From Ignavibacteria bacterium (GTDB taxonomy: Bacteria > Bacteroidota > Ignavibacteria > Kapaibacteriales > UBA961), in the NCBI GenBank assembly GCA_016873735.1, contig VGWD01000001.1, positions 186,001 to 250,000 of the forward strand: a DNA stretch of 64,000 nucleotides, written 5' to 3'. Of the stretch, positions 40,997 to 50,705 are shown piece by piece. Under the pieces are notes generated by a model that was given only the letters and a program-made list of their open reading frames with translations, had not been told where the DNA came from and ran no database searches. A program made the translations under genes and the position numbers. Within the stretch, counting starts at the first letter, position 1; every line of letters starts with the position of its first letter.

Positions 40997-41261
40997 GTAC
41001 TTTATGGTGATGATGAATAATCTCTGATTAACTCAAAAGCAATCGATATCTGAGAAATGCTTAATTGACTAAAAAAAATCGCGTGAAAATGTAAAACTTG
41101 TGATAGTAAAACGATCCGGAGGTACAGATAGTTTCATGATTCTGAAACAATAAAGTCATTCTTTGTAAGCTTTTGACAAATGTATAGTAATGAAGATGGC
41201 TACAACTGAACTTTTGTTCAAAATTGCTATGGATTTGATCATCAAAATCTGTTGTATCTGG

Positions 41262-41972
41262 TTATCGCAATAGACCGAGCATGTCTTTCACGGCTTGAGG
41301 AATGCCCGTGAACAGAGCTCTGGAAATAAGTGCATGACCTATGCTGACCTCCACCAAACCCGGAATTGCTTTGATTGGGGGAATATTATGATAGTTAAGA
41401 CCATGCCCTGCTGTCACTTTCAATCCTAGTTCATGAGCTATTGAGCCGCCAATAATCAAGTGATTGAGTGCTTCTTCGGCTTTGACTCCTGTGGATTCGG
41501 CATATGTTCCTGTATGGAATTCAATGATGTCGGCACCAATGTTTCGGGCAGTTTCTATCTGCTTTGAATCCGGCTCAATAAAAAAACTGACCTCTATGCC
41601 TAATGCATGCATTCTTTGAACAAGTTCTCGATATCTTGATGGATCAATGACAATGTTTAGTCCACCATCAGTTGTCAATTCCGCTCTTTTTTCCGGAACA
41701 ATTGTCACAAGTTCGGGTTTCACATCTTCAGCAATGCGAATGATTTCTTCTTCGGCTGCCATTTCGAGATCAAATTTTGTATCGAGTTCTTTGCGTAATG
41801 CGTACACATCAGCATCTTGAATATGCCGACGATCTTCCCGCAAATGACATACAATCCCCACAGCGCCGGCTTCAATCGCAAGACGAGCCGCATGAATTGG
41901 ATTGGGATGGGAGCCGCCACGAGCATTGCGCACCGTTGCCACATGATCGATATTTACAGCCAAATGAATCAT
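41262..41972 (-). CDS. pdxJ: Pyridoxine 5'-phosphate synthase
   Basis: LAVNIDHVATVRNARGG, GIVCHLREDRRHIQD, AGHGLNYHNI, VSIGHALISRALF. Confidence 0.96.
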   Translation of the reverse strand: MIHLAVNIDHVATVRNARGGSHPNPIHAARLAIEAGAVGIVCHLREDRRHIQDADVYALRKELDTKFDLEMAAEEEIIRIAEDVKPELVTIVPEKRAELTTDGGLNIVIDPSRYRELVQRMHALGIEVSFFIEPDSKQIETARNIGADIIEFHTGTYAESTGVKAEEALNHLIIGGSIAHELGLKVTAGHGLNYHNIPPIKAIPGLVEVSIGHALISRALFTGIPQAVKDMLGLLR

Positions 41973-42030
41973 GACAATTCCAAAATGAGAGAATGTTTTC
42001 TCTTACAAATGTAAGAGTGAACTGAAAAAC

Positions 42031-42061
42031 AAAAAGGACATATCGCAAAATATGTCCTTTT
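42031..42061 (-). terminator. Terminator hairpin downstream of the 42081-44507 CDS
   Basis: aaaaggacata...tatgtcctttt inverted repeat. Confidence 0.75.
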
Positions 42062-42080
42062 CATGAAAATGTAGGTAGAA

Positions 42081-44507
42081 TCAATCTTTATTGACAAATG
42101 GAACTGTAACCGATTTACCCGAAGATGTTGTAAACATCACATACAGCATGCCTTTGTGCAATCCATTCAGAGAAAGCTGCTCGGTATGATCACCAAACAT
42201 ATAGTATTTTTTCGGTAGTGATCTTACAACTCTTCCTGATTCATCATATACTTTGATTGTAAGATGATCCGCATCCAACATAGTGAAAGAGACTTTAAGA
42301 AAATCCCCTTCCTTATTTGTTATCGGGATGATATTCGCATGCATTTCATTGGCATTTCCAGAGAACCTGCGTTCATTGATTGCATAACCATTTTGAACTG
42401 GCACGGTTCTCATGATTCGTGACTCATTTCGGATATTCACCACTCCGGTAATCATGGTTGTATCCTTCATAAAATCATCGGACTTGCAAATGATACGAAG
42501 GAGTTCACCTGAATTTGTAAGTCCGTCAGGAGCATCAATGATAGCTTTCAGCGTTTTTCCAATGATCTGCTTGGAACGAATGTGCATGTTTTTTGCAATT
42601 GATAATGCAGGGTTTATTGTAACATCATGAGGAATCAAATATCCATCTTCGAATTGAAGATTGACTTCATATACTGAGCCACCCCAATCAGAGGCATCAT
42701 CAAATGTTCTGAGTACAATCACAGATTCGTTTTTATCCGATGAATCAATTTTGTTGTCGATAAGGATTGGATTTATGATTGTATTACTTCCAAAAAAGTT
42801 AAATGGCATCTCACGGCAAATGCTCTGATTATCTACATTGCTGAATCCTGTTTGATTGGATTGTATGCTTCTTGGAATATTTGCATTTTCATTGTCGCAA
42901 AAACTTGAAGGACCCGGATCACAGAAGAACATCTTCCAAGCACCTTCACTCGCTTTAATGCCGAATTCATAAACGGTATGTGGGCTTTTGTCTCTTGCTG
43001 AAACATCCATTCCGAATTTTCCACCTTTAACTATGCTTGTATCATTCGAAACATCATTACCATTTAGGAATACACGGATTCCTTTTCTAAGACTATGATA
43101 TACAAAAATACCCCAGTGTTCGCTTCCATTTCTGGTTGTTAACTCGAAAAGATTATAACAGTTTTCTTTATCCGGCTCTTCACTTCCGAGCACCCAATCA
43201 TTCAGGATATACAATGTTCCATCGCAATAATCAGCATATAAATCGGAAAATCTTCCACTTGCCGCTCTTACACTTGACCATTCTTTCGTGCTATCAGGAA
43301 AGCGTGTGAATTTTCCGTCAATTTTATGTTTTGATAAACAGTTTAAAACCGGATTGACAGATCCGGATCTTCCGATTCTGGACCCAGAATTTCCTAATGT
43401 TCCAGCAATGACCATAGATTCGGTTGTCAAACCTGCTGCTCCTGCAAGTGGGACATATCGTTCATCTCTTCGTAACTCAATGCCATTCGAAGACAAGACT
43501 CCATGGAAATATGAAGGATCTTTGACCAATCCAAAATGCGTGGAATTACAACGAACGATGGGTCCGAATGATTCAACGGGATTGGAATAAACAGGCAAGA
43601 TGAAATTACCCGGTTTCACTTTGATAGCGAATTCATATATCGTATGCGAAAATGAAGCCAATGGAGAAGATGAGAATGAATAGTCCGCACCAATCACAAT
43701 GTCCGGATCTTTGGAAACATCAATTCCATTCTTTTTTATGGTATAACCATTGCGTACATTATTATTTATTTTTATCTCCCAATGCTCTGCACCATCACCT
43801 GTCACCATTTCGAAATAACTGAAACAAGTGGATGCATCGGGCTGCTTGCTTGTTTTACTCCAATCACTTAGTACATAGAGCATTCCCGTTTCTGCGCAAT
43901 AATCCATATAGAGATTGGAAAATTTGCCCTGAATAGGAATGATATCACTCCATTCTTGTTTACTACCTGATACTCTCCCTGAAAACACTCCGTCAATAAT
44001 ATGCATGGGTGTGCAGTTTTCATAAGGAGTATTGGAATGCCCTCCGGGAGGATTATATACTACTGGTCCGCGAGGTAGACCTGAAGGATTCTTTCCGGCT
44101 TCAATCGGCTTTCCATATTGATTTAGAGGATCCGGATTGATACCATCCGGCAATGCAGATTGTGACATTGCACCATTGCGAATAGTCATAATTGTGGTTA
44201 TGGGATCAATATCTCCTGATTCGTATTCATGCGATACCAGAACGTCCCCTGCATTGGTTTCGATTGGAACTCTGAATGTGATGATTTTGCCGCTGACATT
44301 CACGATTTCGGCTTCGATCGAACCAACTTTTACAATATGTTTTACCCTGGGACCGGATTGGAAAATACTTTCCTTGATCACCAATGAAACAAGATCACCT
44401 GCATATGCAGGATTTGGAAATACGGATAGTGTGGCTGAATATAGTGCATGAGCAGTAAAACAAAACCCCATCACCCCAAGTACAAGAAATAGTACGAGTT
44501 TACACAT
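42081..44507 (-). CDS. Secreted protein with internal tandem ~135 aa domain duplication and T9SS-like C-terminus
   Basis: Signal peptide; two copies of IDGxF...EW...GxFSxLYxDYC...LY(V/I)L(S/N)DW...PD...C...FE...G.EHWxI...; C-terminal sorting-domain-like segment (VYDESGRVVRSLPKKYYMFGDHTEQLSLNGLHKGMLYVMF). Confidence 0.75.
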   Translation of the reverse strand: MCKLVLFLVLGVMGFCFTAHALYSATLSVFPNPAYAGDLVSLVIKESIFQSGPRVKHIVKVGSIEAEIVNVSGKIITFRVPIETNAGDVLVSHEYESGDIDPITTIMTIRNGAMSQSALPDGINPDPLNQYGKPIEAGKNPSGLPRGPVVYNPPGGHSNTPYENCTPMHIIDGVFSGRVSGSKQEWSDIIPIQGKFSNLYMDYCAETGMLYVLSDWSKTSKQPDASTCFSYFEMVTGDGAEHWEIKINNNVRNGYTIKKNGIDVSKDPDIVIGADYSFSSSPLASFSHTIYEFAIKVKPGNFILPVYSNPVESFGPIVRCNSTHFGLVKDPSYFHGVLSSNGIELRRDERYVPLAGAAGLTTESMVIAGTLGNSGSRIGRSGSVNPVLNCLSKHKIDGKFTRFPDSTKEWSSVRAASGRFSDLYADYCDGTLYILNDWVLGSEEPDKENCYNLFELTTRNGSEHWGIFVYHSLRKGIRVFLNGNDVSNDTSIVKGGKFGMDVSARDKSPHTVYEFGIKASEGAWKMFFCDPGPSSFCDNENANIPRSIQSNQTGFSNVDNQSICREMPFNFFGSNTIINPILIDNKIDSSDKNESVIVLRTFDDASDWGGSVYEVNLQFEDGYLIPHDVTINPALSIAKNMHIRSKQIIGKTLKAIIDAPDGLTNSGELLRIICKSDDFMKDTTMITGVVNIRNESRIMRTVPVQNGYAINERRFSGNANEMHANIIPITNKEGDFLKVSFTMLDADHLTIKVYDESGRVVRSLPKKYYMFGDHTEQLSLNGLHKGMLYVMFTTSSGKSVTVPFVNKD

Positions 44508-44531
44508 AACGTTACCCTAAGAAAAATAAAT

Positions 44532-44553
44532 GGGTGGCTCCCCCGAGCCACCC
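44532..44553 (-). terminator. Terminator-like hairpin downstream of VWA gene A1
   Basis: gggtggctc-cccc-gagccaccc; minus strand followed by ATTTATTTTTC. Confidence 0.7.
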
Positions 44554-44567
44554 GAAAACTCATATGT

Positions 44568-46475
44568 TTATTTCGTGATGATCATCGGACGCATGATAGT
44601 CATTCCGTCGATCTTTATCACCACTGAATAGTATCCCTGTGGTTCACCTGACAAGTCAAGTGCTATTTTATAACGACCTTGATCTTGTGGTGCATTGAGA
44701 ATAGTACGAATCAATGTACCATCTTGAGCGTAAATTTCAATTGAAACATTTCCATAAGTACCTACTTCATATGCAAGAACTGTGTGTCCATTGCTAGGGT
44801 TTGGCATTAATTCGGAAACGGGTGAATCCATATCACCATAATTGATGAACACATTTGTTTCATCAACAGTCGTATTGACTGAATCACACTTTGTCCGGTA
44901 AGTAATTGTATTTATCTCAACTTTGCCATTCACAGGCATGAACACTTTGATAGTGCGTAGTGTATCACAAACTCCTCTGCAAGGCGGAACGGGAACTCGT
45001 ATGACGCAGCATCTATCATTAATCACTTCACGAGTCAATTGTTGATAAACTGAGTCCAAAGATGCAGATGAATATACTTCAAATGTTTTCCCTCTTGTCA
45101 ATCGAGCCAATTCTTTCAAATCTGCCAGACCTGCCTGATCGAGTGGGTCTTCTTTATTCAAACCAAATGCTATGGAATATATCGGCAGTGGATTGATGGT
45201 GTCTTCTTTTATTTTCCTGACAACAGCATTAAAGTCCGGAAATCGATTATTTCCTCCATCGCTTAAAAGAATTATCGCTCTATTAGGATTCGGATGTTTT
45301 TTAATGGAATCGATAGCACGAATAACTGCTTCATTCATGGCTGTGAAATCGGATGGAATCAATTTATCGATGGCATCTTTAAGCAAGAATTTATTATTTG
45401 TCCATGTTTGATCAACCTTGCTAGTATCGGAAAATGAAATGATCATAGCCTCATCTTTTGGCCCCAAACGATCAACGAATTCCTTACTTGCAGTTTTGGC
45501 CGCCTCGATTCGTATCCTGCTATCTGTGGGGCTGATAAAATCCATCATGCTTCCCGATCTATCGAGTACCATTGCCAGGGCAACTCCTTTTTCTTTCTTT
45601 TGATCGCATGATATAGAGTCAGGACACAAGAAAAATGAACTGTCGACTATCGAATTATTGCTATCTAATCCACAACCTACTTTGTGAAAAATCGCCAAAT
45701 CATTAGCACTTTCAAGAATATTCTTTCTTCCCGATACTGCATTTGAATCCTTTACAAACACACCGACTGTGACGTCCAAAGCTATAAGCTCACCAAGAGG
45801 ATTATAAATACCTACGGGCTTTTCACAAAATTGTATCACGGATTCTTCGATTGTCACTGTCAATTCATCCACATTGTCTGAATATCCGGGTATGAGTCTC
45901 TCCAGAGTCAAACTTTCAATCGAATCAAGGATATTGAACTTGAATGGATTGCCCGTACCAGGAATTTGGAATGTGTATGTATGATTGGTTTCAAATGATC
46001 CTGCATATCTTGGATTCAGAGGTTGCCCATCCAAACGGAACCCCAAATGTTTGAATGCATTGATACGAGTCCTTACATTCTTGCGCAAATTTGGGATCGT
46101 ATTCATTTGCGTATTGGTTGGATAACTATTTGTATCAGAATATGGAAGCTGTAGTACATAAATTGGATATGTGTCATTTCCATTCACAAATGTCATAAAG
46201 GGCCAAACCGAATGAGATACATTAGGACTTACTGAGTAAATACCCCAAGCATCTCCCATGACTTTTGATGTATTGCCGGTGAATGAAAAAGAGCCAGTAA
46301 CTGTAATTGTGTATAATGAACCAGGATCAGTATTGAATGTTGTTTTTACGATTTCGGGTGAATTTGCCTTGACAGTCATAACTTCCTTGACTGATTTGCC
46401 CGGTTGAGCCGTCACATAAGTCTGCATGAACCCCAGCAAACAGAAGACGATAGATAGTATGTGATTTCTTTTCAT
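44568..46475 (-). CDS. Secreted VWA-domain protein, type A (copy A1), T9SS C-terminus
   Basis: Signal peptide; YTITVTGSFSF; MIDAS AMVLDRSGSM; CCVIRVPVPPC...TITYRTKC; C-terminal LMPNPSNGHTVLAYEVGTYGNVSIEIYAQDG. Start corrected from 46514. Confidence 0.82.
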   Translation of the reverse strand: MKRNHILSIVFCLLGFMQTYVTAQPGKSVKEVMTVKANSPEIVKTTFNTDPGSLYTITVTGSFSFTGNTSKVMGDAWGIYSVSPNVSHSVWPFMTFVNGNDTYPIYVLQLPYSDTNSYPTNTQMNTIPNLRKNVRTRINAFKHLGFRLDGQPLNPRYAGSFETNHTYTFQIPGTGNPFKFNILDSIESLTLERLIPGYSDNVDELTVTIEESVIQFCEKPVGIYNPLGELIALDVTVGVFVKDSNAVSGRKNILESANDLAIFHKVGCGLDSNNSIVDSSFFLCPDSISCDQKKEKGVALAMVLDRSGSMMDFISPTDSRIRIEAAKTASKEFVDRLGPKDEAMIISFSDTSKVDQTWTNNKFLLKDAIDKLIPSDFTAMNEAVIRAIDSIKKHPNPNRAIILLSDGGNNRFPDFNAVVRKIKEDTINPLPIYSIAFGLNKEDPLDQAGLADLKELARLTRGKTFEVYSSASLDSVYQQLTREVINDRCCVIRVPVPPCRGVCDTLRTIKVFMPVNGKVEINTITYRTKCDSVNTTVDETNVFINYGDMDSPVSELMPNPSNGHTVLAYEVGTYGNVSIEIYAQDGTLIRTILNAPQDQGRYKIALDLSGEPQGYYSVVIKIDGMTIMRPMIITK

Positions 46476-46519
46476 AGTTGTTCTCTCATAAGAATATTGT
46501 GTAGTGTTCAGCATGACCC

Positions 46520-48460
46520 TTACTCCTGAATGATTATTTCATGCTGTTTGATCATGTTCCCTTTTGCGAACACTTTTGCTATATATTTACCTGTCGCAAG
46601 ACCATTTGTGCTTAATGTCACGCTATTTGATCCTTTTTTCAGGTTTTTGATATTCATATAATTGATCAGCTTTCCGGATGCATCATATAACTCAACGCGA
46701 ACTTGGGTCGAGCCGGATAATTGCAAAGGGAATGTTGTATTCAATTGCGCTGATTTTTTTCTCGCGGGAATGACTTTCGTATACAATTCTTCCCCGTTTT
46801 GTCTTTTACTGAGAAATGTCTTGGCGCAATTTGTTTTATATGTGGTAGCTCTGGCTGTAACACCACCCTCAAAAGGATAGTATATCACGATTGTTCGCAC
46901 TGTATCCCCACTGCCTTGCTCACAAGGAGCAACGGGATATTCAATTGAACAACATTCTTGCTCTCTGATATCTCTGCTAATCAATGCATATGTTGAATCC
47001 AGTGCTTTACTATTGGTGATCTGGAACACTCTACCGCCGGAAGCTACTGCGATACTGTCCATTTTTTTTAATCCCGCCAAATTATTTTCAACTCTTATAC
47101 TATCAATAAACTTCTCTGTTGGATCTGTTATTGTGGTGTCAATTCTGGTATCCATCCCGAGAGCCAAAATAAATATAGGGATATTGCGAGTGGCAGGCAG
47201 TTCATTGATCACAACCTGTGCATCAATTGGAGCAATATTATTTGCTCCATCGGTTAAGGCAACAATTGCTTTCAAACGATTATCATGACTTTTCGTTCTG
47301 GCAATGGCAGTGATCAATGCTTTATGCAATGCAGTTTGCAATACAGTGGTATTCAATCTTGCACTGAATGTATTGATGCTATTTTGCACGGTTTGTTTAT
47401 TTGGGGTCCAATTGACATCAACATTGATATCTGAAGTATCAGAGAAGGATAACATCAAAACGGAATCTCTAGAAGAAAGCCTGTTTAAAAAATTTGTTGC
47501 GGATTTTGTTGCAGCGTCAATTCTGGGTGTTTTATCATCTCTGCTCACAACATCCAACATGGAGGAAGTTCTGTCAAAAAGCATTGCAATGGATACCGAC
47601 TCAACCGATTTATTGCAACTTATGCTGTCAGGACAAACAAACTTTCCATTGTCATAAATGGCGATCTGATTTTTGTCAAACAAAATATTACGTTTTCCTG
47701 TTGCCTTATTGGTATCTGTAACAAACACTGAAACATCAACTTTGATACCTGTCATTTTTGTGGTATCATTCGGATCAAGTTGTGGTGCGGCTGAACAAAT
47801 ATTTACAAAGTATGGGATGATTTCTTCAATCAATACTTCGATTTCTCCAGAATTATTGTCATAATCACCTTTCAGCAAAGAATCGGCATTTGTATATACT
47901 GAATCAATGATTGCAAACGTTAATGAATTGCCGTCTCCTGCTCTTTCAAATTGATATTGATGATTGATAGGATCATATGCTGTTTTTGCTATTGGCTCAC
48001 CGTTTAATCTAAAGCCCGTCCACTTTTTCAAATTGAACTTATAATCGGGAAACACAAATAGTGGAAATGAATCATATGGGAATGACATGGTATCACCAAC
48101 CCACATTGGTAATTTGTATCCGGGATATGTATCACCGGAAAGTGTGTCGACATATTCCTCAGCAGGCCATTGATTGTTTGCTATTCTGGAAATAGGTGCA
48201 TCATACACATATCCTGCATCTATGCCATTGCCTAATTGTTCCGGCCAAATGGAAAATTCCCCTTTTAATGTGATTCTGTATCTCTTTCCTGAACGCAATT
48301 CTTCTGAAGCAATCGAAGAACCGGAATTTGCTTTGATCTTCAATAATTGCGGGAAATCTGCATGCAACTCTACACCACCAAGAATCACCAGAAGTAGTAG
48401 ATAGCGCATAAAGTGTGTTATAATAAACATCAATGTACCCTGTAAAAAATGTGTTTTCAT
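46520..48460 (-). CDS. Secreted VWA-domain protein, type B (copy B1), T9SS-like C-terminus
   Basis: MIDAS-like AMLFDRTSSM; FVCPDSISC; CCSIEYPVAPC...TTYKTNC; C-terminal QVRVELYDASGKLINYMN...TGKYIAKVF. The track start is 48472. Confidence 0.82.
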   Translation of the reverse strand: MKTHFLQGTLMFIITHFMRYLLLLVILGGVELHADFPQLLKIKANSGSSIASEELRSGKRYRITLKGEFSIWPEQLGNGIDAGYVYDAPISRIANNQWPAEEYVDTLSGDTYPGYKLPMWVGDTMSFPYDSFPLFVFPDYKFNLKKWTGFRLNGEPIAKTAYDPINHQYQFERAGDGNSLTFAIIDSVYTNADSLLKGDYDNNSGEIEVLIEEIIPYFVNICSAAPQLDPNDTTKMTGIKVDVSVFVTDTNKATGKRNILFDKNQIAIYDNGKFVCPDSISCNKSVESVSIAMLFDRTSSMLDVVSRDDKTPRIDAATKSATNFLNRLSSRDSVLMLSFSDTSDINVDVNWTPNKQTVQNSINTFSARLNTTVLQTALHKALITAIARTKSHDNRLKAIVALTDGANNIAPIDAQVVINELPATRNIPIFILALGMDTRIDTTITDPTEKFIDSIRVENNLAGLKKMDSIAVASGGRVFQITNSKALDSTYALISRDIREQECCSIEYPVAPCEQGSGDTVRTIVIYYPFEGGVTARATTYKTNCAKTFLSKRQNGEELYTKVIPARKKSAQLNTTFPLQLSGSTQVRVELYDASGKLINYMNIKNLKKGSNSVTLSTNGLATGKYIAKVFAKGNMIKQHEIIIQE

Positions 48461-48730
48461 ATAGCCTGTCATTGCAGGCCCCCATAAAATCTATCCATGT
48501 TGACCTCATACTCAGGGGGTGTTTGTAATCGGTACACATTAACTAATTCAAATATAGTGCCAATATGAATAACATGAATCATCATGGAAATAGTTCAAGC
48601 TATGTAACTATATTCATATCAATATGTTATAGACTTTTCAACATCTTTCTCGATACACATTCTAGCTATGTTTTGCACTGTAGATGTGTGTAAGTTATTT
48701 CACACTATTTTCTGTTGTGTGAAGGCAAAA

Positions 48731-48758
48731 AAAAAGCAGGTTTTTCAACCTGCTTTTT
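48731..48758 (-). terminator. Terminator hairpin downstream of VWA gene A2
   Basis: aaaaagcaggtt-tttc-aacctgcttttt (near-perfect stem, potentially bidirectional). Confidence 0.82.
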
Positions 48759-48761
48759 ATG

Positions 48762-50705
48762 TCATCTTACGATATACATTTTCCTTGATATTGTCTCCGT
48801 GCCATGCCTTATGACAATGGAGTACATACCTTGCGGCTCGGAACTCAAATCAACATTCAGGCGATATCTTCCAATATCCTGGAATCCATCAAGCAAAGTC
48901 CGAATTGGGACTCCATCTTGATTGAATATTGCAATTAATACATTACCATATGTTGGAATTTCATAAGCCAAAGCAGCCAATCCATTTCCTGGATTAGGCG
49001 CAATATCAGATACATTGAAGGGCTCACCATTGCTAATCAGCATATCATCATATTCTTCAAAGATTGAATTGTATGTTGTATCGCATTTGGTTCTATATGT
49101 AAAATTCCTTGTTATGATTTTTCCTTGGACAGGAAGAACCAAAGTGACAACCCTCACTGTATCTCCTTTATTTTCACACTTAGGCACTTTATAGATGATT
49201 TTGCAGCATTTCTTTCTAAGAATTTCTCTTGTTCTCAAATTCGCATAGACATCATTGAGTTCTCTAGCACTATTGATGAGATAGAATTGTCCACCGGACT
49301 CTCTTGCAATAAGTTTCAGTGTATCAACTCCTGCCAGGTCTTCAGGGTCTTTGCTTAGACCAAGTGATATGCAGTAGATTGGTACTTTGATAGGACTGGA
49401 TTTTATCTCTTTCAAAACAGCATCATAATAGATTTTACGATTGACAGAATCAGGATGATGTTGATCTGAGCCATCGCTCAACAATACAATACCCTTTACA
49501 GGATTTGTTCCTTTGCGAACTTTATCCAATCCTTTAATGATTGCCTCATATAAAGATGTCCAACCCTCTGCTTGAATTTGACCTATGGCATTCTTAAGTA
49601 ATTGCTTGTCATTAGTCCAATCCTGATCGAGAGTTACTTGGGTTGCGAAGGACATCACAAACCCTCTATCTTGCACTTTCATTGAATCAATAAACTTATT
49701 TGCTGCCACTTTGATCGCATTGATTCTAATTGATGTATCTAGGGCTTTATCTATTTCTAATGTCATTGAACCGGATCTATCAACAAGAAGCCCTATATCC
49801 AAACTATCCTGTATGCCTGTTCTCGTTTCACAGATAACTTCTGTTGGGCAAATGAAATAGTCTTTGTCAAATAAGCCGATTTTTCCTGATCTAAACTGAG
49901 ATTCCGTGACATTCTGCAAAGAGTCGGTCAAGACAGAGACATCAACTTCCAATTCAAACGTGGAGTCTGTTTGTTGCTTGGCTTGAACATCGCAGAATAC
50001 GAGATTTTTGGTCTTTTCTATCTTTACGGTCAAACTTCCCGAATTATCCGCATATCCACCTTGAATGCCTTTTTCCGTACGACTAATCACTGAATCGAGA
50101 ATGCGCAAGGATATCTCCTTTCCATCGCCAATCCATGTGAATGTATAGGTATGATCGCTCAATCTGAACGGTCTTTGTATTGGTAAATAGTTATTCAATG
50201 GTACATCATTGAATCGAAATCCAATATGTTTGAACGGGTGAATCCTCGTCTTGAGTGAATAGCCGGGTGCATTATATCTTCTCGAGATTTCTGAGATTTG
50301 AGAATCAGTCGGTATTACATCTGGATCCTCCACAGCCAAGGGCAGGAGATATACAGGCATTTTCCATAAAGTGGTTTGATTTTCATATGCCTCCATTGGC
50401 CAGAAGCCAGTGGTCAATTGTTTGGAAGGAACATGATACACATACATGGCATCCACTCCATAAGCAGTGAATTCCGGCCACATCGAATATGTACCCGTGA
50501 CCGTTATCGTATAGCTTTGACCTAGGATTGAGGGTGCTGTGGTAATGATTTTGGAATCATTGGCTTGCAAAACAATTGTTGTGTCATCAAATGCATAGAG
50601 ATTCACACCTGAACACAGTAAGCAAGCCCAAAACAACATATGCTGTAGGGTTTTCATTGTATTTCTCATTAATTGTGAATGTGATTGAACTATTGACTTC
50701 ATCAT
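48762..50705 (-). CDS. Secreted VWA-domain protein, type A (copy A2), T9SS C-terminus
   Basis: YTITVTGTYSMWPEF; MIDAS GLLVDRSGSM; FICPTEVIC; CCKIIYKVPKC...FTYRTKC; C-terminal IAPNPGNGLAALAYEIPTYGNVLIAIFNQDG. The start may be 50669 or 50657. Confidence 0.82.
   Translation of the reverse strand: MMKSIVQSHSQLMRNTMKTLQHMLFWACLLCSGVNLYAFDDTTIVLQANDSKIITTAPSILGQSYTITVTGTYSMWPEFTAYGVDAMYVYHVPSKQLTTGFWPMEAYENQTTLWKMPVYLLPLAVEDPDVIPTDSQISEISRRYNAPGYSLKTRIHPFKHIGFRFNDVPLNNYLPIQRPFRLSDHTYTFTWIGDGKEISLRILDSVISRTEKGIQGGYADNSGSLTVKIEKTKNLVFCDVQAKQQTDSTFELEVDVSVLTDSLQNVTESQFRSGKIGLFDKDYFICPTEVICETRTGIQDSLDIGLLVDRSGSMTLEIDKALDTSIRINAIKVAANKFIDSMKVQDRGFVMSFATQVTLDQDWTNDKQLLKNAIGQIQAEGWTSLYEAIIKGLDKVRKGTNPVKGIVLLSDGSDQHHPDSVNRKIYYDAVLKEIKSSPIKVPIYCISLGLSKDPEDLAGVDTLKLIARESGGQFYLINSARELNDVYANLRTREILRKKCCKIIYKVPKCENKGDTVRVVTLVLPVQGKIITRNFTYRTKCDTTYNSIFEEYDDMLISNGEPFNVSDIAPNPGNGLAALAYEIPTYGNVLIAIFNQDGVPIRTLLDGFQDIGRYRLNVDLSSEPQGMYSIVIRHGTETISRKMYIVR

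Noticed and set aside
42942-44014. The repeated segment considered as a possible CRISPR or DNA-level tandem repeat
   Set aside because: Similarity is at protein level with diverged nucleotides; no short identical repeats with spacers.
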